Assembly (NCBI RefSeq): GCF_028389875.1 | Contig: NC_084682.1 | Coordinates: 8,442,001 to 8,506,000, forward strand | DNA length: 64,000 bases | Source of the DNA: Rhea pennata | Taxonomy: Eukaryota; Chordata; Aves; Rheiformes; Rheidae | Direction: 5' to 3' | In this document: positions 12,201-24,200 of the stretch, piece after piece | How positions within the stretch are numbered: position 1 is the first letter of the stretch | How the letters are laid out: the number at the start of each line of letters is the position of its first letter | Notes under the pieces: model-generated | The model's database searches: none | Told to the model about the DNA's origin: nothing | The model's input: the letters and a program-made list of their open reading frames with translations, nothing else | Position numbers and translations under genes: made by a program

Positions 12201-15200
12201 TAGAGCAAGAACGACAACAGCACAACCAGTTGAAACACACATGGCAAAAAGCCAATGACCAGTTCTTGGAGTCTCAGCGTTTGTTGATGAGGGACATGCA
12301 ACGTATGGAAATAGTTCTGACCTCGGAGCAGCTCCGACAAGTTGAGGAACTGAAAAAAAAGGATCAGGTTACTTGGTGCTTTCCTCTCTTATAGAAAAAG
12401 ACTGTAGAAGTTGATAATGGTCTGTTGGGTTCTGAAAGCACATGCTAGAGATGAGAGAACAAACCATAGTTTTAATTGTATTCTTAACTTGAGTTAACTG
12501 TTAAAAGTTCCAAAAAAAGACAGTTTCTATTAAAATTATTAGCTGTCATTTGTACAAATATTTTAATATTCATATATATATAGTAACTAAAAAAGTAATT
12601 TTGCTATTATTGTTAAAGGAAAGGTTAATAATATCCAGAATTTTAACTTAGAAGAAGAAATGCCTTTTTGTGATGCAAAAGAACTGTGTTAAGGATGTTG
12701 GGATGGCAAATTTCACTTCTAGGTTTTTTTCCTTTGTGTACCTTGCTCAGGAACAAACTGAAAGAGCTTCATAGTAAATCTTCTTATACAAGTGATTGTG
12801 TACATGCTTTATGACTTACTATTCTTTAATGTCTGTCTTCTTGAGCAATTTTGTGTATGTTCTATTGCATTGGTTAGTGTGATTAAGGTACTTTTTCTTT
12901 TCACTTTTGGTTTTAATGTTCATGCTGATATAAGTGAGGTCATTAGTGATGCAAGTATGTTAGCAGGTTACATACCGTCGCTCGTGTAACTAGCTATTTT
13001 TAAGGTCATCAACTAAAAGTGAAAAATTAAGTTCTCCTTTAGATCAGCATAGAGGCACAAGTGCCTTGTGAGATGAATACTAGCTTTTTAACCGAATGAA
13101 TCCTGCCCAGTGTTGTCTTTGAAGCTTAGCTTATCTTGAAAGCTAATGTCATGGCTGCTAGGACAAAAGTGAATCCTGGTTACATGCTTTGTCCATTGAC
13201 CACTGATTTCTAGGAAGAAGATGATCAGCAGAGACTTAGCAAAAGAAAGGAGCAGAAACAAAAGGATTCAGATGATGAAACGAAAGCTTCGTGTTCTCTA
13301 ACCCACGAGGAATCCCTTACACAGTTTTCTAATGAAGAGGTAAAACAATTGAATAATTCAAAGCAACTTCAGACAATTTTGCATTCCTCAGTGTGTTCAT
13401 TATAAATACAAATGGAAACTTAATGTTCTTTATTCTCTACAGTTTATAATTCTTAATAAGCAGTTAAATACTTTTTGGAGTTGCACTTGAATATGTAAAT
13501 TCTAATAAAGACTGGAAGACAATACTTCCAACAGATCTCTCAAACTGGAGAGATCCAGTTAAAAATTACAACTTTTCTGCATTGGGGATATTAATTGTTG
13601 TTAATGTCTGTTGAAATTTACAACCACTTTCTAACACACCTAAATCTTCAGAATTAGATCTGTTAAATCTGAATGTTCAGCAGGTGTATTGCAGCTAACT
13701 GCTAATCTGCCTGTAGGTCTCTGTTTTTAATTTACACTGATTAGGCTAGTCTGTGGTCACTGGTTGCTAAGTTAGGTGGTTGGTTGGCATGTGTAAAATA
13801 GCATTATTGTGTGTCTGTCTGTGTCTGTGTGTGCACACGTGCACAGGTGTGTGTTAAACTACAGACAACTGTGTAAGGTGAGGTTTTTGGCCATGTAAGT
13901 TCAACAGCCATGCAGTTATCATGTCTGATCCTTAGTGTCGAGCTAAGTGTCTTTTTATACAGCACTTCTGAAACGGAGTATTTAAATCTTTCTTCCTTGT
14001 TTTTCAATTCCAGGTGCATTTAAACAGCACCCATGGCTCAGTCCATTCATTGGATGCAGACTTGCTTCTGTCTTCTGGTGAGTCTTTCAATAAATCAGAT
14101 AATGATATGTTTAAGGATGGACTACGGAGAGCACAGTCAACAGACAGTCTGGGGACATCTGGATCTTTACAGTCCAAAGCTTTAGGATACAACAACAAAG
14201 CAAAATCTGCTGGGAACCTGGATGAGTCAGATTTTGGACCACTTGTTGGAGCAGACTCAGTGTCTGAGAACTTTGATACAGCTTCGCTTGGGTCTCTGCA
14301 AATGCCAAGTGGGTTCATGTTAACCAAAGATCAGGAAAAAGCAATCAAAGCAATGACACCAGAGCAAGAAGAGACTGCTTCCCTTCTTTCCAGTGTTACA
14401 CAAGGGGTCGAAAGTGCTTATGTATCCCCTAGCGGTTACCGCTTGGTTAGCGAGACTGAGTGGAACCTTCTGCAGAAAGAGGTGAGTAGCCAACATGCGT
14501 CTTCAGCGGTCGCTGTCAGTGTTAGGGGAGGGCCTGGCAGGTGTAGCCTTTAGTCTGGCAAATCTGAGGCAGGGAAGGAAGAAGATGGGAGAAATGAAGG
14601 AGAAAATGGGAATCTAAGAAAAAAGAAATTATAGTCCAACTGGACTTGGCTAAGAAAAGGAGTAGAGCTAACAGTGCTGTTTGGTACAGCCAGTATATTT
14701 ACAGAGGGTTATGCATGGTACATACTTCAGAAGTGAGCAACTGAAATATCCATAATATCAGGCTGCTACAGAGCAAACTTCAGAAAATTGTCGGGGACAT
14801 ACTTCTTAAGAAACCAAATTTTTGAGAGCAACAGGCAGCAGACTGGACTTAACGCTCTGCCAGCATCAGTCTCTTTCCATACGGGTGACTGCAGAAACTG
14901 TTGCTTCTGAGTGTTCTGCATGCCAGTTCTTCAGTAGCTTTGTATGATGCCAGTCCAAAACATGCATATGGTCTTTTGCTGAAGAGAGGAGCATTGTGTG
15001 GCTCCTGTACTTACTATTTCAGAAGAAGAGCAGCCAAGGAGCAATTAAAAAAAGCGGGAAGGGAGAGGTGGCAGGAAGGAAGGTAACAGATTACCAGAAA
15101 TGAGTGAAAGGGAAGACGAGGAGAAAAAAAGAGTAATATAGGAATGCAGGTGTCTGCAAAGATCTCTCCAAACCTATTGTAATGTTGCTATTTTTTTTGT

Positions 15201-18200
15201 GTTGCTACTAATCTATAATGGGAAGAGAGGTAAACGAGGTAAACTACATGTAGTGATCTCGGATTCAAGTTAAATCCTGGACACTTGAGCATTTGCTTGC
15301 ATTAACATTTGGATGCCATTTCACTCTAGCCCTTTCTTAGAATTCATAGAAGAAATACACTCCTTCCTACATATTTCTGGAGGCAGGAGTACAGGCAGGG
15401 CATGTGAATGCCACTCTGTGTGGGAGGAATGTGGAGCAGCGAAAAGGGATTCCAGCTCGGACCCGACTTAGAGCTGTAGCTCTGGAAAAACTTCCACTTG
15501 TCTCTTTAGCCAGAACTATTACATTTGCAAAGTGACAGCTCATTTTCTCTTTATTCCTCTATGTCGTCGTCGTCATCCCCCCGCCAACCCTTTTTGCTTC
15601 CTATCTGTTGGGACTGTTTGGTTTTGTTTTATTTTACCAAATAAATGTCTGTATTCTACTTCATTGCTTCCCTTTTTCTCTTTACAGTGCAGATCAGACT
15701 GAGTCAGATCAATTATTTTTCTAGCTGATTATTCAGTCTCCGATACTGAGCAACACTGGAGGATGATATTAGAAAAGTAAATAAAACCTGATGATGGCTG
15801 TAGCACAAAACTAGTAAATGTCATTGCAAAAATGTTCAAAGCTCAGTTATAGGGAGAAAAAGGTTCTGAAGAAAGTCCAGACCTGGTGAATTGACTTTCT
15901 TTTTAATTTATTTGTGCTGATCAAAAAGATCTGTGATACTGTATATAATGTTGGCTTGTAGTAGAATATAATTGCATGAAAAAATGCTATCGCCCATTGA
16001 AATCTCTTCTCCAGGATGTCTATTTCTATGCAGACTGTTAAGTACTATATTTCAAAAGGACTCACTGAATGACTTGATAAACTCTTGCATGCCATGGCTT
16101 ATTGCTCTTGTGCTAGCAGTAGGATTTATGCCAGGAAAACCTGATACACAGCGGCTGTTTTACATTACCCTTTAGCTTTTAGAGTGACATAGTCTTTGTT
16201 ACATGATTCTACATGATTATTCATAATATTTTCTGTGAACAAAATATTCGTTTTGTATGTACTCAAGTATATGTTTTGTATTCAAAACGTTCATTTTTGT
16301 ATGAACAACACACCTCAGAGTGTACAGCACTCCTACGTTCCTTAAAAAGTTTGACTCTTACGGCAGGTGATAACTCTGTGTTCCCAGGTGCAGAATGCAG
16401 GGAACAAGCTGGGCAGGCGCTGTGATATGTGCTCAAATTATGAGAAGCAGTTGCAAGGGATCCAGATTCAGGAGGCTGAGACAAGAGACCAGGTGGGATT
16501 TCTCTGCCAGCTCTAGCAAGAATTTTTTGGCTTTAGGAATTACTAAGAATGCAGCAATGAACCATCTTTTGTTTTATTCATTGGTTTTAACTGAAGGATG
16601 TCAACATACATAAAATCTGGAATACTTATATCATTTTACTGACATAATCCGATTTGTTACTGCTTGTTTATGATCGTGGACTCTGCATACACATATTTCT
16701 TAAGTATTTACCTCAGGGAGCAACTTTGCATGATACTATAAAATCTTGTAGTGGAGGCACTGTTCCATAAAAAGTGTTGTGCTCATGCAGAAGTCACTGT
16801 TCTTAATAATTCATATTCCAAAATGTTTTTTGTGTATTAAATTCTGCTTTCTTTGATACTGCGAGAATTGTTAACAATGAAGAAAAGATTAGAGGCGCTC
16901 ATCTTAGCAGCATAAAATGACTCTAAAATATTGGAGGCTTTGTTCCCTACCATGCATTGAACCGTCTTCAGAAGGGTAGGAAAGACATGAGTCTCATTCT
17001 GCTGCAAAAATCAGTGACTGGAGCCTTTACGTGGCAATGGTCCAGTACAATTTGGTATCCTGTGTTTTCTTAGAGGTGCAATTTGTGATGCAACGTGTTT
17101 CTTTCAAAAGAACACTAAAGGAGCTTTTGGATTGCCAAGGGGTTTGGGGGATTTGTTCTGTTGTTCAGAGGTGGGATATGGGGTGGGTTATATTTATGTC
17201 CAGGGAATAAGTATCCTCCCTCCCACCCCAAGAATGGAAAGTTAAATTATTTTCTTGCAACAACATAGGTGAAAAAGCTGCAGGTGATGCTGAGGCAGGC
17301 TAATGACCAACTGGAAAAAACAATGAAAGATAAACAAGAATTGGAGGATTACATGAAACAAAGCGCCGAAGACTCCTCTAATCAGGTACTAACATTTTGT
17401 AGTAATGTTACTTGTGAATAATGTTTCCTGATTCCTTGTATGTGACCGGAACTCTTCTCTTGCGTTAGATGTGCACGGACTGTCTGCCGTAGAGGCAACA
17501 AAAATGAGAATTTCTAGGGTTAGTTATGATCCATCTAACTGGCAGTCTGCCACAGCTTCCATATGAGTCTGGCATGCTTCTGTTACCATGTCCCAGTTTT
17601 GGTTCTAAAGTTGCATCTCCTGACTCAGTTATGACTCAGTTTTTTCTAGATTGCTTCTTTCATTTTGAATCCTGTCAGTTTAATATCCAAGCCATGTTTC
17701 TCAAATAAAATGTCAGAAAGTCAGGTTTCAAAATGGCAGAATAAATCTCATTAATAATTTAGCAAATTTATGGTCCAAGCTGAAGGACTGTATGGTGTTT
17801 TCTGTTTATTTTGTGCTATTGGACAACATCCTAGTTCTTTAGCAAGATACTTTTCTCTTAGCTTATTTTATAACAGGCTTAGGATATGATTTGAGGTGTA
17901 CTGCTATGTCTGTAACTTAAGGTTTTGGTAACTTAAAAGACCTGTTTTGCAGACACCTGGAATTGTGTTTTATCTAAAATATGGTATGCTTTGTTAGATC
18001 TGAGATTCTTTTTCTGTTAATCTGTTACGGAGATGATCATTGGAATTTGAGTAATGTGTGGAAGTAGCCCCGTGTTCTTTGTTACTGAGTTGCTGTTTAT
18101 ACCACTTAATCAGATCAGTATTTGCCACACAGTTAATGGACTAATGGTGAAGATGCTCAGTTAATGAGGATCTGAGTAGGCAGATGATCCAGAATGTGCA

Positions 18201-21200
18201 CTAGACTTACGATTGTTTAAAGTAATAGCCAGATGTGAAGATATTTTTTTCAGTCTGGGATGTATACATGGCTCTCCTAGCACAATGGAGCCAAACAGTA
18301 CGTGTGGTATTTGTAGCTGTAAAAAAGAAGTCAGCTTACATCTGTTAAAGATTACAATATGGGAAAAATACTTTTTATACAAGACTTTGGATTTGCTTCT
18401 CTTGAGCTGAAAGATTTTCATTTTTCTTTCTCATGCAATATTTTGTTTTACTATTGAAGTAGCAGTCATCAAAGTTGGTCTCCAATGATATGGATAGGAT
18501 TTTTCTTTAGCTGTACTAGCATGCTCTTATTAAGTAATGCACAGTTGTGCTGTTAAGCATGCCTTGCTGTGGTATTGACTTAATTGTAGTTTTTGAATAT
18601 CTGTGTTTTCAGTAAAAGGAGTAAAAAGTTAGTTTATCTTAAAGAAAATGCTGAAAATTTAGGTGGCAGCTTTACAGTTTCCCTTCAGTGGCTCTGAACT
18701 GTCTTACATTTGAGTTTGATTAGAATTACTTCTTTCTTATTTAGAGTTTTGTAAATAGAAGGTTAATATATTACTGGTATAGAATTGTAGTGTCTCTTTA
18801 CTTCTTACTGATTGAGCTGTGCGATTGCTTTACCAAGTAAGCCATTAATGAAAGAAATTTTAGTGGATGAATTTGAAGTTTCAAAGTGTATGTTAGGGAT
18901 GATAGGGGAGAACATAACTTCAGTGTTTATTTCTTCTTCAAATCTGTTTCATGGGCTGTATCCTTATCTCTGTGGATATATATATTTTTTTTTTAAGATC
19001 TCTTCACTTATGGCTAAATGTCAAAAGTCAGAGAATTTCCTCAACGAACTGCAGCAGGCGTTTTCGCAAGCAAAGAGAAGTGTCCAGGAGCAAATGGTAA
19101 GACAGCTTAATCCCAAGGATCGGTTGCCGATGCTGTTTGTCTAACCTTGGGAGCTCACTGTGTTTGTAAAGGACTGTTTGTCTTGCAAACTAGCTACACC
19201 TGACCAGAGAGAACTGTGCATTTTAAACAGGTGAAGGTACTGTTAAACAAGTGAGTTCTGACAGCAAGAGTGGAACCCAAAACAGTCTGTAGGCTCACTC
19301 TTTAACACCCTTTGCTCAACAGGCCTTGCACAGAGTTTCTTAATTTCCATCAGCACTCCTTTCTGCCGTATTCCCAAGGAGCTGCTATGGTTCAGGCTCT
19401 GTGGGAGAAATTCTGCCTTTGGAGTTCAGTCTGACATTCTGCCTTAGTCTTTCAAGTTAGGGTGCCAAGTATCACTTCCCAGTATCTTATATGGGAAAGG
19501 GATCAACTATTTCAGCTGATGTTTTCCTCAAAATACAGTGGGAGACAGATACCTAACACTGAGAATTTCAGATTGAATGTTTAAAGTTTTTCATAACCTG
19601 ATCTTACAGCTGAGTTGCTGGGTGATCTTAATAAACAGTATTGCCAGCTCCAGAAACCACGTTTAATTTTTTTCCCTGCCTGCATGATCACAGCTACCTA
19701 ATAGAAATGGAAAAAAACTGGGAGATACAACAATGCTGTATTTATAGCTTGCTTTCTCTTGCCTGCCTGTACAGTTAAAATTCTTGATTTTATTTCTGGT
19801 GCATAGACATGCTAAGCAGAAGTCAGATCTTGCTGATCCACACAACCCTTTTGCACTGCTTCTTTATAAAAAGTACTAATTCACCAGACTTCTGAAAGCT
19901 ATGGCAGCAAATATGATAAATGGGGCATGAAAAGATTTGACCCGAAGTGAGAAGGTATGGTTTTTGTATTATTTTATTTTATTTTATTTTATTTTATTAC
20001 ATTGAAGGCTGTCCTGACGCAGTCAAGGGAGCAGGTTTCAGAAGAGTTGGTGAGACTACAGAAAGATAATGAAAGTCTTCAAGGAAAACATAGCTTGCAT
20101 GTGTCTTTACAGCAAGCTGAAGATTTCGTTCTACCAGAAGCCACAGAGGTAAAACCTTTAAAAATCATTAACTATTAACACAATAAAGCATGTGACTAGG
20201 ACTCACTGGAAGAAGCTTCTTTAATAAAAAACTGACTCACAGTGAACAGTAATTTGGATTTTAACTGTGTAAGTCTGTGATGTATGAAATCAGCTGTCCG
20301 ATCCCACCGGTGATTGTGAGCAGTGCCATGAGCATGCTTCAGCGTATGGACAGGTGATAATAAAACAAGTGAGATACCATGGCCTGACAGCTGGTTTGTT
20401 GTCAGCCAACTGCCAGCGTATCCCAGTTAGCTAGTTTAAGCTGCATTTTGCAACTGGGCGCACAATTGTTCTCTCACAGTGGCTTCACTGTAAGTGTTGA
20501 TTTGAGTAAATTAAGGCAATCGCTTTAATTTCTGTTCAGATCTTACAGTTAAGAACCATTAATAATCCTGAGTCCTGAATAATGGTGAGCCTTATCATCC
20601 TTTCCATGCCCGCTCCCTTACACTCAAGCACATGAGGTTTAAAAGCATGCAAACAAGGGGAAGCCCCAAGTCCATACAGATACGGATCTTTATAAGCTCT
20701 TTACCTACCATGGCCAAGCCAAACATGAGCAATTCTGTTTTAAAACCTTTCTGGATAGAAGATCTGGTATGCTAAGACAAACCTAATAACTTTTTCTTTG
20801 GCTTGAATATTGGGAAATACAGTATTGTATTTATCTGAAGATCCTGCAGTAATACAGCTTCTTGCTAATCATTGATTCAGGAGCTCCGTGAGCTGATTTT
20901 AAAATATCGAGAAGACATAATTAGTGTGCGGACAGCAGCAGATCACCTTGAGGAGAAACTGAAGGCGGAGATTTTATTCTTAAAAGAACAGATTCAAGCG
21001 GAACAATATTTGAAAGAAAATATAGAGGAAACTCTACAGCTGGAAATAGAGAACTGCAAAGAGGAAATAGGTGAGCAGGGGATAAAACAGCTTCAAAATA
21101 ATAATATTAGGAAGTAGTAAGATAATTGAAGATTTCTCTGATTGAGTAGCTTTATCTGCATTTATTAAAAATGACCATTTTTTCTTAAAAGATGCACCCA

Positions 21201-24200
21201 AACTGTGCAGCTGAAAACAAAAGTACCACTATTTATTTCCCCTTGACATACCTTTGATGTGGCATACATTTAATTGTCCTTTAAATATTAACAGAAATAA
21301 GCAGGAGCTGTCCTGTTTCTTACACTTTTCTTGCATTCAAGCTTTAATATTTTTGTTTTTCAGCTTCCATTTCTAGTTTAAAAGCTGAATTAGAAAGAAT
21401 AAAAGTGGAAAAGGAGCAGGTAAGGAGCCCTTTCACTGTGGATTTTTATGTCTGTGCCTAAAAGAATAGGGTTTTCTGCTCATTCTATCAAGTGTTTGAA
21501 AGGGACGCTGTGCTGGTATATATATATATGTGTGTGTGTATATATATATACATATATATATATGTATATTTTTTGAACTCAACCTCCTCATATCTGAAAG
21601 ATGAACTTGCTTCCTGCTGCCTCTGAGGTGTCAGGAACATTTTAAATATATTTTTGTATAATGCTTAGTACATCCGGTATTGGGAGGGAAAGCGAGCTAG
21701 GATAAAAGATGTCTTGAACACTTTAACACTGCCGTTCCTTTGTCTCCATCTGCTTGTGGGGTACTGGAAGGCTAACTTATTGGTGGAGTTGCTCTTTCCT
21801 TTCTGTAAGCAAGAACATCAGTTCTTGTGTTTTTGTAAATGTTCTTAGTGCACATGCTGATGCTGTATGCTGTCGTAGTGTTGTAACTAGCTCTGTGACC
21901 GTATCAGAAGAAACAAAGTCACACTTGGAACTCAGAGGGACAAAATTGCTGTCTCGATGCCAGTGTAGATTGGGCCACGTTCATAGATCTGTTACACAGC
22001 AGGTGTTTTGTCTTCTCATTAATCTAAATTTTAGGTTACCTAATAATATACCTGGTAATCTGTAACCTAAGCATCAGCCTTGACCATTTCTCTCCAGCTT
22101 CAGAAAGAAAAAGACATACATAGAAAGAAGCAGGGGGAGGGGGAGTTGTTATTTGAGCATCTTTCTAAGTATTTTTAAGTCCCAAGAAAGATATTCAGGC
22201 TGGATGCTTCCTGCACAGAGGGACTGTGTGAAATTAAAGTATCAGGTGTTTTAAGTTTTGTTGTTTTTTGGTTTTGGGTTTTTTTTGTTTTATTTTATTT
22301 TATTTATTTATTTTTTTTTTGGATTATACAGTTGGAAAGTTCTTCACAGGAAAACCTACAGCAGCTGGAGAGTCTGCAGGAAACAAAAAACACCCTGGAA
22401 GAGCAGCTGAAGAAGGAGACAGCAGCAAAGGTAGCTGTAGTGTCTGGTTATCTGGCTCTTAAGTAGATATGCATCTTCTTTGATGATCGAACTAGTGGTC
22501 AAAGGGTATTACTACACAGGAATGGAAAAGGAAGCTTTTTAATGTTAGCTAGTATTCTGACAGTGCATAGTCACCTGCAATAGTTACTGTGGGGTACTGT
22601 TTAAAACTCTGTCCCAGTCACTGTGTATTCTAAAGCAGTGGATCTGAACTGTTGCAGCTTTGATTATCTGTTCTGGTTAGGATATGTCTTCCAAAGTTAG
22701 GCTTCAGTAAGATTTCTGCATATAAAAAGCTTCCTGATTAACCAAACCCTGCTTTGTATCCCTTGAGACTTTTGAATAAATGACATTTTGCTCTTGCTGT
22801 AGGAAAGAGCTCTACTTTGGCAGTTGGATGAATTAATTGTGATCTCTCCCCACCCTCTCTCCCTCCACTTTTTTTTTTAAGGCATTTTTGACTAAAACTT
22901 AGCAAGATAATTACATTTTTGCCAGTAGATTACTGCCATCCGTCTACTGTCAGGCTCTGTTAAAACTCAGAAATCTACTGGGTTTTTTTTTTTGAAGTCC
23001 TTTGAAGATGATTTACTTTTTCACATTTTAACCAATTTAATCTTGACTTCTCTGCTGGATGGTAACCCCTCTTTTGCAGTTAGGAAAACTGAGGCAGAGA
23101 GTGATTGGTTTGACTTCTTGCCAGGCATCTGATTGTAACTGGGCATCCTCATTCTAGTATCATGCTTTAATCAGCTTATACAAGCTTCCCTTTTTTGTGT
23201 TCAGTTTAAGTGTAGCTTAAAGAATCTTTTTGTCTTCAGGCAAACCTTGAACAGCTGGTGTTTGAAGAAAAGAATAAAGCTCAGCGGTTGCAGACTGAAT
23301 TGGATGTCAGTGAGCAAGTGCAGAGGGATTTTGTAAAGCTTTCTCAGACACTTCAGGTAAGGGAAGTTTGTAAGATGCTACTTCTGTTCCTTTACTTCCT
23401 GCGAGGCTGTGTAAAACAAGAAATACGGTTGTAAATTTTCTTATGTCAGTATTTATGAACAATCTTTAGAGTTATTAGCATAATTAGCTAATCAGATATT
23501 CCTAGTATAATACATACACTATATATATTATTTATATATATATATATATAAAATATACATATGTATGTATGTATGTATACCATGAGACCCCAGCATTTCA
23601 CTGTCCATCTCATGATGTTCTAATATGTAACTTCTCATAGCAACGCATCATATGCAAATATTTGAGTACAAAGATAAGAACTTGTTCTGTTTGGTCTGAG
23701 TATATGGAGTGCCACTTCTTCATTTTATATTTACTGATTTCTATTTAGAGTATCTAAAAATCTTATCCTTGCAATTGTTGCTGTTGCTCCCATGTATTTC
23801 TTCTAAAAATTAGGAACCTGTAGTTGGCACTGAGACACCATGAGACCAAAGGAAGGAATTTGGGCAGGAGTCATCAAGGCTAATTTCAGTTTATCAGGTT
23901 AATCTCTCTTTCTGCTGACTATAGAGAGATCCAAGAGAGAGGCGATCTTAGAAGGAGTGCAGAATGACTGTCTCCTCAGGGAGCCAGGTTAAATTCAGCT
24001 CACCTTCAGTGTCTGTTTTGGGAATTTTCTGTCCCTATACTCCCCATTTCATATCAAAAATGCAAAATTTTGGAGTCAAGTGTTTCAGATTTATCTGGAA
24101 AACAAAACCAGGAATACTGGAGATTGTTTACTAGACCAGAGTTTAGCTGGATGGACAAGAGAGAACTGTCTGCTTTTGTTCTGGCTGTTTCTGGAGGAGT

